Source: Haematococcus lacustris (taxonomy: Eukaryota; Chlorophyta; Chlorophyceae; Chlamydomonadales; Haematococcaceae). Taken from it: a stretch of DNA of 64,000 nucleotides. The notes beneath the pieces are model-generated. The model was not told the DNA's origin. It worked only from the letters and a program-made list of their open reading frames with translations, and did no database searches. How positions within the stretch are numbered: the stretch's first letter is position 1; each line of letters starts with the position of its first letter. The stretch lies in assembly GCA_030144725.1 (NCBI GenBank), contig JASKMD010000024.1, forward strand, positions 7,684,932 to 7,748,931, given 5' to 3'. Shown here in pieces: positions 9,955 to 20,372 of this stretch. Both the position numbers and the translations under genes were made by a program.

Positions 9955-11700
9955 ATGGATGAGAGGTGCAGGCGCAGCCAGGGGCCTGAAGCAGGCAGTG
10001 CAACGGACACACCCTCAGCAGCAGATGTCCCTGCTCCAGCCCCCTCTCTACTGGACCTACCTGTGTTAGTCCTAAATGACGTCGCCAGGCGGTCTGTTCA
10101 GCTTGGGGCTGGAGGTCATCTATCCGTCACCTGCCGTGCCTTCTCCTTGGCTAACCTGCTGCATGCCCCTGGCGTTCACATTCAGCAGTGTGATCAGCAC
10201 CTCACACCCCGTGTGATCGCAGCGCTGCGCGGCAGGACAAGCAAGCTGGCCTTGACCTTGCATGATGAGGTGCATGACCATGTCATGGCAGCGCTGGGCA
10301 GCTGTACCGCAGTGGAGGCTTGTGGCTTCAGCAGGAGTCTCAAGGGCAGCGACAGCGAAAGGGACAGCAACCCACAGCCCCTGGACTGCACACCTAGCCT
10401 CGCCCAGGGCCTGCTAGACAGGTTCCCTGGCCTGACTGCCTTGTCCCTTCACGGCTACTCCGTCACCTGCAGCGGTTTGGCCGGCCTGCTCTCCCACCCA
10501 CAGCTGGCCTTGCAGCTGCAGCAGCTGGACTTCCTTGACACCTGTATCCTGCAGCCAGAGCAGCCTGGCCCTGAGGCAGTGGTCCCAGCTCATCTGTTTC
10601 ATGGTCTTAAGCTCAAACAGCTGAGCTTGCCTATCATTGGCAGCGAGCTGGTACTGCCCGATATGCAGCCTTTGGCACAGCACCTGACTCAGCTGACTGT
10701 TGAAGGCCAGTTGTGGGATGAGTATCACTCAGCCGGCTTGGCAGCTCAACTGCAACCATTGGCTCAGCTGCGGGTGCTGAGAGCAGCGATGCACTTCGTG
10801 AAGGGAAGCTTGTTTGATTTGCCTGCTGCACTGCCCCAGCTGCACACCCTACAGCTTCCATGGCTGTGTGTCAAGGAGGGGCGCATTGATGAGCTGCTGG
10901 CAGCCACTCAGCTCACCAGCGTCCAGTTCTTCTCCATTGAAGCATTACACAGCTCACGCGCCGACGTGCCCTGCAGCTGGCAGCGACTTGAACTCAGACA
11001 CTTGAGCTACGCCACTGCCGCCTGGCTGCCACTGTACTCCCTGACCCAGCCCCTGGTGCTGGACCAGCTGGACATCAAGGTCAACGCAGCGTCCAGCCCG
11101 GAGGTGGCAGCTGAAACCTACAGCCTGGCACACGTCTGCAAGGTGCCTGTTGTGCTCAAGACCTTGAGGTTGCTTGGGGAGCACAAAGGCAGATCAGCGC
11201 TAGGAGAGGCGATGGCAGCACAGCAAAGAGGGCACTTGGAGCGAGTGGTAGCAATGCTGCAAGCACTGCAGTGCTCTGCAACAGCCGAGGTAGAGCTTTT
11301 TCACATTCGAGATGTTTGTTCCAGTCATGTCACTATGCTTGCTCCAGTGTGCCAGTTTTGCACCCGCCTCCGGTTTGTTCTTGGCAGCATGACCCCTTCC
11401 CTGCATTTCTGGCGGCAGCTGGTGCAGCTCATGCCCACAGTGCAGCAGGTCAGCTTCAGATGCACCGAGGGTTCTGAAAGCGAGGCCATGTGCGAGTCCC
11501 TGCAGCGCATGGCCGAGCAGCCCTGGGCCCGCTGGTTGAACATCACTATTGTCACACCAGAGCATTCACATGACCTGACATCAGAGTTCGAGCTGCCTGC
11601 ATGCTGGCAGACTGGTTGCTGGTTCAAGGCTGGGCACAACAGCTGGTCCATGACCGGCAAGTTTCAAGTGACGATCAGCGGACATGTGTATGGTCTGTAG
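9955..11700 (+). CDS. F-box-like/leucine-rich-repeat protein, copy A
   Basis: A single open frame of 581 residues from the ATG at 9955, chosen because all three paralogues share MDERCRRSQGPEAGS at this point. An F-box-like stretch (SLLDLPVLVLNDVARR ... VTCRAF, about residues 25-65) is followed by irregular leucine repeats such as LTALSLHGYSVTCSGLAGLL and LKLKQLSLPIIG, to about residue 400. The last 130 residues have no obvious repeats. F-box proteins of this type select substrates for SCF ubiquitin ligases, but the match here is weak and the substrate unknown. It is the longest of three local copies. A shared upstream segment (9620-9672) could be a 5' exon, but in this copy it has a TAA where the others read GAA/GGA. 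Confidence 0.75.
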   Translation: MDERCRRSQGPEAGSATDTPSAADVPAPAPSLLDLPVLVLNDVARRSVQLGAGGHLSVTCRAFSLANLLHAPGVHIQQCDQHLTPRVIAALRGRTSKLALTLHDEVHDHVMAALGSCTAVEACGFSRSLKGSDSERDSNPQPLDCTPSLAQGLLDRFPGLTALSLHGYSVTCSGLAGLLSHPQLALQLQQLDFLDTCILQPEQPGPEAVVPAHLFHGLKLKQLSLPIIGSELVLPDMQPLAQHLTQLTVEGQLWDEYHSAGLAAQLQPLAQLRVLRAAMHFVKGSLFDLPAALPQLHTLQLPWLCVKEGRIDELLAATQLTSVQFFSIEALHSSRADVPCSWQRLELRHLSYATAAWLPLYSLTQPLVLDQLDIKVNAASSPEVAAETYSLAHVCKVPVVLKTLRLLGEHKGRSALGEAMAAQQRGHLERVVAMLQALQCSATAEVELFHIRDVCSSHVTMLAPVCQFCTRLRFVLGSMTPSLHFWRQLVQLMPTVQQVSFRCTEGSESEAMCESLQRMAEQPWARWLNITIVTPEHSHDLTSEFELPACWQTGCWFKAGHNSWSMTGKFQVTISGHVYGL

Positions 11701-13430
11701 GTGCAGGCAGGAGCTAGGCTTGGTGCATTTGAACAAGCAGTCGGGGTTGGGACGGCGTGGGCAGGTACTTGTGCGGCTATAAGTGCAGCTGTGCGGTGTG
11801 GGGCATGCAGCCACAATACTGCCGTGAAGCAGTTGTTACAGCTCATGTTACGACTGAACCTCAACTCTCGGTGGTGTCTCGGTGGCATGCTCCTACTGTG
11901 TAGGAGCTGCTGGGCAACTGGTAGAGTTCAAGATGTGACCCTTGCCAAGTTTGACATACGACCGTGAGGTTGCCCACTTGTACAGCCGCACCTTGACACT
12001 GTAGTTTTGCTTCTGCGCTGTGTTACATTCCTTGATGCTGGATGAAGCAGGGATGGAGCATAGGAGCTGAGGATGCAGCTTTGGAGCGCTACGACAATGC
12101 AACGGGCTCGACTACTGGGGTGGGCACCTTTGCTGGATGCAGCTGGCCCACCTCGCCCATAGCCACAGTTGGCCAGCCCCCCATCACAGCACTTGACCGC
12201 ACCAGCTGCCACCTGCTACCTACCTCACCCAGCAAAGTGCCATGGAGTGTCCGTTGCAGGTGCAGCAGGGTTGGCCAGGCAGCAGTCAGGCATGGGGCAG
12301 ACCGTCCTCTGTATCTCTTCGTGCTTGCATGCTAGCCACTGCCCCCTGCTACCTGGGGTCACTGTGGCTTCTGGTGCATAGCCAACAAAGTTACTTGCTT
12401 CACCTGGGCGTGCCTGCAGCCTACATGGCACCCCCTGCTCCTGCCCCTGGTCAGCTGCAGCCAGTCCCTGCTGCCTGGTGCTGAGTGCAGCAGGTGGGTG
12501 CGGGCGCTGAGCCTCAGGCTGGCCAGGTGCTGGTCAGAGCTGACCGGTCGCTGCCAGCTCCAGGTCAAGGTGACTGGCTGGGCCGTGTCAGCCGCCACCA
12601 CCACCGCAGGAAGGGCAGCCAAATAGCGACCTGGGTCAGCCCTGACCTGGCAGCCCTGGGCAGCAGTGCCTGGCCAGGGTGCTGGTGTGGGCAAGACATG
12701 AGAACAGTTGCAGACCAGGCATTGGGCCATGATGCGGTTCATGATGACTAGCAAGGAAGAAAGCAGAGCATCGAGCATCAGCAGCACAACAGCTTCAACA
12801 GCATGGGGACTGATCCCTGCATCAAGCCAGGTGCTACCCCTCCCTTGTGTGGTGTGAAGCAGGCAAGGTAAAGGGTTCCGAAGCCGGAGGCACCGCACCT
12901 GGCATCAATGGGTTGCTGCTTGTCACATAGTAGCTGCATGGGGTCAGGACTCGCAGCTGCAAATCCGGCTTGTCTAGTGATGCAAGTTGCCGGGTTGCCA
13001 GGTTGCCAGGTAGCTGGTTCAGTTGCCTGCTGCCTGGTAGTGTTGGAACAGCCATGGCGTTACAGAGTCGTTGCTTGTCATGCTAGCTTTTGCGTGCAGG
13101 ACTCCCAGTGGTCAGTCTCAGTTGTCTACTGAAGCATACGACTACCCTATGACAATGCAAGATGGCATCCAGGACGATGCTGATATCTGCGCTGAGATTT
13201 GTCCCTCTTGTAATACATGGAAATAAAGCTGAGCGCCCGGCAAACCAAACGTGCTATGAGTAGCATGCAGCCCATGCTCGCTGCAGCCCTCCCTTGCAAA
13301 AGAGAAAGGGACGGACATTTGCTTGTTCAGCGGGCTGAAGTCGTGAGACTCGGACTAGGGTCACGAGCTCGATGGCGTGAGTTGGTTGTCTGCGATGTCC
13401 GCAGCGTTCAATGAGGTGTCTGCAGCTGCG
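11701..13430. other. Spacer after LRR copy A
   Basis: No family motif seen on either strand. CAG/CTG-rich, with short open frames only. A minus-strand frame at 12359-12898 has a hydrophobic leucine-rich patch but no recognisable domain. Confidence 0.45.
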
Positions 13431-13439
13431 TACAATGCT

Positions 13440-13905
13440 CCCCCTACCGCTCTACAGGGCCGCAAGGAGGCCAGCCTCTAGCAGCCGACAGCTTGGTGTA
13501 CAGCAGGAGCAGCCAGGAGTAGCAGGTGCACCGCCCACCACATACTCTACCGCTGCCCACCCCCAGCGCAACACTGAGCACCACCAGCACTCTCTCGCTT
13601 TCAGGAGTGCAGGGGAAGGCCACTCATGGACCCCTCAGTGTCACAGACTGCAGGTCATGTGTTCAACTGCCACCAGCCCTTCATCGCCTGCTGCACACCA
13701 TGAGGGATTTGAGGCGGCAGCGCACCGCCTGCTGCCCTCCACTCCCCGCAGGCCCCTCCCCCTCACATGCAGCCTGACAGGCAGTGCCAGCGGTGAGCAA
13801 GGCAGCACTGAGCGCAGGCACAGCCAGACCCCAGTGGAGGGCGCAGCATGTAGGGTGTTGCATGTAGGCACCTGCTTATGCCCCTGGCCCTGCTGACCTT
13901 TACCT
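13440..13905. repeat. Duplicated downstream module, copy 1
   Basis: The block beginning TACCGCTCTACAGGGCCGCA recurs at 22098-22553 with about 5-10 percent differences, running through GGCACCTGCTT.TGCCCCTGG. In the second location it precedes LRR copy C, so the array spread as units that include intergenic DNA. Confidence 0.8.
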
Positions 13906-14154
13906 GAACCAACCAGCCCCTAAACATCCTCCTGCCCCCTCCCTGCTGCCCCCTACCTGCCTGCTGTGTTGCTCGATGTCATAACCAACCGGGCCATGCA
14001 TCAGGGGGCAGCATCCGTCACGAGCTGCCCACAGTACCGCCACGAGCTGCCCACTGTCCATGAGGCTCTAACCCTGCAAGCCAGGGCACGTAGGCTGGCA
14101 GGCCCGCCCCGCTAGTGCAGGCGTGACCTAACTGGCGCATCACTAAAGTTAGGC

Positions 14155-14301
14155 TCGCAGCAGCCCTGGGCTTGCTTAGTCATCACCTTCAGATCATGGC
14201 GAGACTGCCGCCACTGCCTGCCTCCCTGCCTGCTGCCTGGCCATGGATGAGGCGCTGGGTCCCCCACATCAGGCCAGTTCCATGGTGTTCTTCATGATTA
14301 C
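14155..14301 (+). repeat. 147-bp direct repeat, downstream of the Fanzor gene
   Basis: The stretch from TCGCAGCAGCCCTGGGCTTG to TTCATGATTAC is repeated at 16137-16283 with no difference that I could find. The two copies bracket the Fanzor relic. Confidence 0.85.
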
Positions 14302-14421
14302 TGGGGTTAGCCATGTGTAAGTCAGCACCTTGGCTCTCAACCTTGAGCATTCATTGCAGTCGAACACACTAATTGTGAACCACTACAAAACGGTGTTTTT
14401 GCCTGTGTGGAGTTCCCATCG

Positions 14422-14458
14422 CATGTGTATGCCATGGCCTAGACATGGCATACACATG
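14422..14458. other. Perfect 15-bp hairpin downstream of the Fanzor relic
   Basis: CATGTGTATGCCATG, loop GCCTAGA, then CATGGCATACACATG. It lies about 100 bp beyond the Fanzor stop codon. Guide-RNA scaffolds of this nuclease family usually lie at or past the 3' end of the gene, so this could be part of a transposon end or guide RNA. That role is inference. Confidence 0.5.
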
Positions 14459-14560
14459 GTCACGGTCGCCTACCACCTACATCATTACCTGACCCCTGTG
14501 ACAGGGCATGCGTAGAGTTGGCATGACAAAACATGCACTAAGCGTAAGCTGATGACAGCT

Positions 14561-16128
14561 TCAAATGGGGGGGGCTTGCTGCTGCTGGGCCTTGGGTGGC
14601 TTGTCTCGCAGCCGCTTGTAGCCCAAGCCAGGGTACTCCTTGCCCTTGGCTGGCAGCGCTCCCTGGTCTGGCCAGTAGCACAGCTCCAGCGGCCGCCACC
14701 TGCTCTCCCCAATGCGCTGCATGTTCAGGGCCGCATTGCAGTCCCTGTCCAGCCACCTGCCTGGCTGTGGTGCTGGCTTGGCCTTGGCAGCCTTGCCTTT
14801 GCCCTTTGTGGGCTCAGCTGCCTCTGGCTCAGCCTTGGTGCGCTTGGTGCGCTTGGCTGGCAGGGGAGTGCTGGGCCCTGGCTCTGAGGCTGCTGCTGGC
14901 TGTGTGGCTGCCTGGCTGCTGCGTGGGGCCTGTGGGGGCTTGCGGGGGGGCACTACTGGGCACCACATCATGCCCCGCACTGGCTGGTCACGCTGCTGGC
15001 TCCAGGCTGGCCGCACTAGGCGGGGTTCCACCTGCCCTGCTGGGGGCTTCCAGCCTGCAGGCCTGGTGGCCCTGCGCTTGTTCAGCTGCCTCTCACAAGG
15101 CTGCTGGCCATTCACTGCTGAGCTGACCCGGCTGGTGCGGTGCTCATCCACTAGCACCACCCTGCCCCGCCGCTGGTCTGTCCCCCTGGTCCTGCACACC
15201 ACCTTGCGGCAGGCACGCAACACCGCATCAGCACCCCACCCACCCCCAGTGCCAATGCCAGCTGCACCAAAGAAGACCACCAGCTGCTTGGCATGCCCAT
15301 GACGCTCCATGGAAACCTCGGCCATGCCCTCCTCCAACTGCAGGTATGCACACAAGGCAAACACATGGTGGCTGACATGGTGGCGCCAGGTTAGGCATGG
15401 CACAGTCAACTACCTTTTCATGTCATGCCCATGCTTCCTACCAATCCACCACCTCCCAGCTCTTAACCCTCCCTCCCTCCCACCCACCTTCCCACCCACC
15501 CTCACCTTCTTGAAGAACTGCTCCAGTGTCCGGTCCTGGGCTCCGTACAGCCTCAGCTGCTGCTCTGCCCACTTGGGGTCCAGGTACACCTCCCACACCG
15601 CATCCCAGGTGGCCAGGGTGACGGTGATGTGCTTCAGGTTGGCCTCCAGGGAGGTGCCGGCTGAGCTTGCTGCTGCCAGGTGCTGGAGGTGGGGCTTGAT
15701 CGGTGCTAGCCACCGCTCAGTGTTACGGCGGGCATTGTTCAGGCCACTGCCATGCTTGACCTCGCCCTTGGTCAGCTTCCACCGGCGCAGCTGGTCTGCC
15801 TGCAGCTGGCCTGTCATCGGGTCCCACACCCCAGAGGCTGCGCTGACTGCCTGGGTGACGCCGGGGTCGATTCCCACCCCAATCTGAGTGTCTGGGTTGA
15901 ACACAAACTCACGCTGCTCAGCTAGGCCCTTGCCAATGCCCTTGCCGATACTGCTGCTGCACCTGGGGCTGCCGCTGGGCTGCTGTTGCTGCTGGAGGGG
16001 CCTGCTGCTGAGGGTGGGGCAGGAGGAGGGGGGAGGGGGCGGGTGTAGTGCACACATACACTGACACCATCGGTCTCCACTGTCCGCTCGAACTCAAAGC
16101 CTTGGTTGGCCAGCTTGTAAGTCAGCAT
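14561..16128 (-). pseudogene. Fanzor (eukaryotic TnpB-like) nuclease relic
   Basis: Minus strand. First part 16128 to about 16036: MLTYKLANQGFEFERTVETD then GVSVCVHY, the strand leading into RuvC. Then, in another frame, 15959-15506 with QIGVGIDPGVTQAV (RuvC-I Asp) and a helical segment ending RTLEQFFKK. An intron (GTGAGGGTGG ... CTGCAG) leads to 15342-14561: VVFFGAAGIG, VVLVDEHRTS (the rearranged Glu typical of Fanzors), WCPVVPPR, GRWLDRDCNAALN (RuvC-III Asp). The usual zinc-finger Cys pairs are only partly kept (SSAV..., PC, WC). Fanzors are RNA-guided DNA nucleases carried by eukaryotic transposons. This copy lacks several hundred N-terminal residues (guide-binding part), because it stops at the 147-bp repeat at 16137. 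It also has a frame break in a C-rich run near 16030, so it is probably dead. Confidence 0.85.
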
Positions 16129-16136
16129 GGCTGAGG

Positions 16137-16283
16137 TCGCAGCAGCCCTGGGCTTGCTTAGTCATCACCTTCAGATCATGGCGAGACTGCCGCCACTGCC
16201 TGCCTCCCTGCCTGCTGCCTGGCCATGGATGAGGCGCTGGGTCCCCCACATCAGGCCAGTTCCATGGTGTTCTTCATGATTAC
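16137..16283 (+). repeat. 147-bp direct repeat, upstream of the Fanzor relic
   Basis: Second copy of 14155-14301. Its edge coincides with the point where Fanzor coding sequence is lost, which suggests that a duplication or recombination event truncated the gene. Confidence 0.85.
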
Positions 16284-16850
16284 ATGAAGCCTCGCCCGAC
16301 CCTGTGTGGCTCCTGCATGTGGCCATGGTGGCATCGTGGCTGTGCCAGGAGGACTGCAGTCTAGGTGTGAGAACAATGCCGTGTATGACCCTTCAAACCC
16401 AACCACCACCACCCCCTCCCAGCTCCCCTACTGCACCCACTCCTTCCCCCGCTACGACCCTCCTGTGGCCAAGCTCATGGCTTCACCGCACTTCACCGCA
16501 GGCTTCACCGCAGGCTTCACCTAAGTCACGTCTGCCCCGCAGTGCTACAACAGTGAGGCACACAACCACTTCAGCCCAGACCAGTCCACACTGCGCAGGC
16601 CAAAGGGCAGTAGACTGGTTGAACCCCACTGCTACTGGACAGGCTGGGCAGCAGGAGTTGAGGGGCAAGCTGGCGGGCAGGTAGTGGAGGTGGTGTTGGG
16701 CAGGTCAGGGGGCAGGCTGAGGTCAAGACAAGGAGCACGCGGCAGAGGGCAGTAGGTCCCCATCAGCCGGGTGTTGGTGGTCAGGACCTACTATCGCGCT
16801 CGCATAAGACATCCGCATTCTGAAAAGATCCCAGCCGCGTTCATCTTAAC
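16284..16850. other. Spacer, no gene recognised
   Basis: Includes three tandem copies of CTTCACCGCA/CTTCACCGCAGG around 16482-16518. No open frame with a family motif. Confidence 0.5.
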
Positions 16851-16859
16851 CCTTACGTT

Positions 16860-17080
16860 TTCGCGTCACAACACAAACGTTACTCTTGAGCATCTTCGAC
16901 GCGACTTCAGGCAACTGAGATCCTGCTGATCGACGAACTCTTCTAATACTGTAGCTCTGTCTCGCTAACCCAGCCCGGAACCGTAGCTGACCCCATCGGG
17001 TCACCAGCCAGGCGCATTGTGAGTCCGAGGTGCGCAATCAATGCTTGCGCACCTGGCTGCTTCTGTAAACGAAGCGCCTG
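16860..17080 (+). repeat. LRR-family upstream module, copy B
   Basis: Diverged relative of 9310-9540 and 22790-23010; the order of shared words (CAACTGAGATCCTGCTGATC, then CACCAGCCAGGCGCATTGTG) is kept. Confidence 0.65.
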
Positions 17081-17467
17081 ACTCTCAGTCAGCATGGCAC
17101 GACACGACATGTACATGTCCCATGCGCCCTGCTGCCCCTCCCTTCACTGCAGAAACTGAAGGAAGCTGACCTCCTGCAGCACACAGTGCGGACCAGGAAC
17201 AGCCAGGTGCGTATGACAGGCACACACCCATCTTCACCACCCACACTGGTAGCCATGCAGACTGCTGCTGCCATCTGCCGTGAGCCGTAAGCGGCCACGT
17301 GTGTAGAGTGTGGATGCACCGCAACAAGCAAGAAGGGTTGAGGACTATGCAGGGCTTGATGCCACCAAAGTGCTTGGCACCTCTCAACCGCCCGCTGGGC
17401 TGTTGTGTTGCGCACACTCTGCAGGCTGCACCACCCGTGTGCCCCTTCAGCCCTGCAGCAGCCAAAC

Positions 17468-18829
17468 ATGGATGAGAGGTGCAGGCGCAGCCAGGGGCCT
17501 GAAGCAGGCAGTGCAACGGACACACCCTCAGCAGCAGATGCCCCTGCTCCAGCCCCCTCCCTACTGGACCTGCCTGTTTCAGTCCTCTATGACATTGCCA
17601 GCCGGGCTGTTCAGCTTGGGGCTGGAGGTCCGCTGTCCCTCACCTGTAGCGCCTTCTCCTTGGCAAACCTGCTGCATGCCCCAGGACTTCGCATCCAGCT
17701 GGATAGGCAGCGTTGCGACCAGCTGCTCACGCCCCGCTTTGTAGCAGCCCTCGTCGCCAGGACGAGTAACGTCGCCCTGACCCTGTACGATGAGGTGTTG
17801 GACCATGTCATGGCAAAGCTAGGCAGCTGTGCAGCAGTGGAGGCTTGCAAGCTCAGCTGCAGAGGGGCTCCCTATTGTCAGCAGCCCCTGGACTGCACAC
17901 CTAGCCTCGCCCAGGGCCTGCTAGACAGGTTCCCTGGCCTGACTGCCTTGTCCCTTCACGGCTACTCCGTCACCTGCAGCGGTCTGGCCAGCCTGCTCTC
18001 CCACCCACAGCTGGCCTTGCAGCTGCAAAGGCTGGACTTCCTTGACACCTGTATCCTGCAGCCAGAGCAGCCTGGCCCTGAGGCAGTGGCCCCAGCTAAC
18101 CTGTTTCATGGTCTAAAGCTCAAGCAGCTGAGCTTGCCTATGATCAGCTACGAGGACAGCGGCCATAGTGAGACCCTGCTGCCTGATTTGCAGCCCTTGG
18201 CGCAGCACTTGACAGAGTTGAGCCTACGAGGCATTCCAATCGCTAAGCATCTCGGCATGGCTGCCTTACTGCGACCTCTGGTGCAGCTGCAGTTACTTGC
18301 TGCAGACATGTATGATGTTCAAGCGAGCCTGTTCGAGGCTGTGCGGGCACTGCCCAGATTGCACACCCTACAGCTGCCAATGTCGGTTGTGGAGGAGGAT
18401 TTCATTGATCAGCTGCTGGCAATCACCCAGATTACCAGCCTCATGCTTGGTTCAATTGCAAACCTGGACAGGTCACGTGCAGACGTGCCCTGCAGTTGGC
18501 AGCGACTTGAGCTCACACGCCTCAATTACGCCACTGCCAAGTACCTGCCACTGCACTCCCTGACCCAGCCCTTGATACTCTATGTGCTAGACATCGAGAT
18601 CAATGCAGCCTTCAGCCCTGAGGTAGAAGCCGCAAACCACAACCTAGCACATCCCTTCAAAGTGCCTATTGTGTCCAAGGTGTTAGAGTTAGACGCTAGG
18701 TGCTACAGCATGTCAACGGTAGGAGAGGCTGCGGCTGTGGCACCTGCAATGGCACCACAGCAGTTGGACGGGAAGTTGGAGCAGGTGGTGGCAACGCTGC
18801 AATCATTGAAGGGCTTATTAATTAATTAA
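17468..18829 (+). pseudogene. F-box-like/LRR protein, copy B, cut by A/T repeat
   Basis: Same start (MDERCRRSQ) and architecture as copy A: F-box-like LLDLPVSVLYDIASRA, then leucine repeats including LTALSLHGYSVTCSGLASLL and HGLKLKQLSLPM. The frame follows copy A to about residue 445 (QVVATLQSLKG) and then ends within a few codons, where a 270-bp A/T-only repeat begins. About 130 C-terminal residues present in copy A are therefore lost. The upstream piece encoding KLKEADLLQHTVRTRNSQ at 17153-17206, followed by a GT, is intact here and may be a 5' exon. Either a truncated gene or a pseudogene. Confidence 0.75.
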
Positions 18830-18848
18830 TTATTATTATTAATTAATT

Positions 18849-18884
<36 letters not shown>

Positions 18885-19082
18885 TTAATTAATTATTATT
18901 ATTTATTTATTATTTATTTATTATTATTTATTTATTATTATTTATTTATTATTATTTATTTATTATTATTATTTATTTATTATTATTTATTTATTATTAT
19001 TTATTTATTATTTATTTATTATTATTTATTATTTTATTTATTTATTTATTAATTAATTATTATTATTAATTATTAATTAATC
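18815..19082. repeat. A/T-only TTTA/TTAA microsatellite
   Basis: About 270 bases without a single G or C, built of TTTA, TTAT and TTAATTAA words, in an otherwise GC-rich window. It replaces the 3' end of LRR copy B. Confidence 0.95.
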
Positions 19083-19090
19083 ATTGAATG

Positions 19091-19503
19091 GCATATCGCG
19101 CAGCCATGTCCACCACCTCCTCCTGCTAGCAGCCCGCGCGGACATATGGCATATCGCGCAGCCATGTCCACCACCTCCTGCTAGCAGCCCACGCGGACAT
19201 ATGGCATATCGCGCAGCCATGTCCACCACCTCCTCCTGCTAGCAGCCCGCGCGGACATATGGCATATCGCGCAGCCATGTCCACCACCTCCTCCGCTAGC
19301 AGCCCACGCGGACATATGGCATATCGCGCAGCCATGTCCACCACCTCCTCCTGCTAGCAGCCCGCGCGGACATATGGCATATCGCGCAGCCATGTCCACC
19401 ACCTCCTCCTGCTAGCAGCCCACGCGGACATATGGCATATCGCGCAGCCATGTCCACCACCTCCTCCTGCTAGCAGCCCGCGCGGACATATGGCATATCG
19501 CGC
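19091..19503. repeat. 58-bp minisatellite, seven units plus
   Basis: Starts of GCATATCGCG fall at 19091, 19149, 19204, 19262, 19319, 19377, 19435 and 19493, so the period is 58 bp, with 3-bp losses in a CTC run. Units mostly alternate between CCCGCGCGG and CCCACGCGG, a two-unit pattern that suggests spread as dimers. Confidence 0.93.
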
Positions 19504-19735
19504 AGCCATGTCCACCACCTCCTCCTGCTCATCACCTCCAGCTCCTTCTTCACCTCCACCTTCACCTTCCACTACACCTCCACCTCCTTCTTCACCTCCA
19601 TCTCCACCTCCATCTTCACCTCCACCTCCATGTTCACCTCCACCTCCTTCTTCACCTGCACTTGCCTCTTCACCTACTCCCCACCCCCCATCGCCACATA
19701 CACCCCCATCTCCATCTCCACCCTAACCCTCATCT
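19504..19735. repeat. CACCTC/CTTC-rich low-complexity tract
   Basis: Imperfect (CACCTC)n with CTTCTT interruptions, joining the 58-bp minisatellite to the 95-bp one. Confidence 0.85.
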
Positions 19736-19753
19736 TCGACCTGGACCCTCGTT

Positions 19754-20372
19754 GGTCACCCTACCTCCTCCAGCCCCTCCTTCAAGCTCAGCCTTTGACC
19801 CTCCCCCTCCTCCCTCCCTTAGCCCCTCACCCACCTGGACCCCTCGTTGGTCACCCTACCTCCTCCAGCCCCTCCTTCAAGCTCAGCCTTTGACCCTCCC
19901 CCTCCTCCCTCCCTTAGCCCCTCACCCACCTGGACCCCTCGTTGGTCACCCTACCTCCTCCAGCCCCTCCTTCAAGCTCAGCCTTTGACCCTCCCCCTCC
20001 TCCCTCCCTTAGCCCCTCACCCACCTGGACCCCTCGTTGGTCACCCTACCTCCTCCAGCCCCTCCTTCAAGCTCAGCCTTTGACCCTCCCCCTCCTCCCT
20101 CCCTTAGCCCCTCACCCACCTGGACCCCTCGTTGGTCACCCTACCTCCTCCAGCCCCTCCTTCAAGCTCAGCCTTTGACCCTCCCCCTCCTCCCACCCTT
20201 AGCCCCTCACCCACCTGGACCCCTCGTTGGTCACCCTACCTCTTCCAGCCCCTCCTTCAAGCTCAGCCTTTGACCCTCCTCCTCCTCCCTCCCTCAGCCC
20301 CTCACCCACCTGGACCCCTCGTGGTCACCCTACCTCCTCCAGCCCCTCCTTCAAGCTCAGCCTCAACCCTCC
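19754..20372. repeat. 95-bp minisatellite, about 6.5 units
   Basis: GGTCACCCTACCTCCTCCAG recurs at 19754, 19849, 19944, 20039, 20134, 20229 and 20323. Internal units are almost identical; the last ones carry small changes and one 1-bp loss. Open frames over it are by-products of the repeat. Confidence 0.95.

Noticed and set aside
12359..12898. Minus-strand open frame of about 180 residues with a hydrophobic patch
   Set aside because: No family motif and no conserved counterpart in the duplicated units; not enough to call a gene.
14552..15302. Plus-strand open frames over the Fanzor region
   Set aside because: Cys/Leu/Trp-rich antisense shadows of the minus-strand Fanzor coding sequence.
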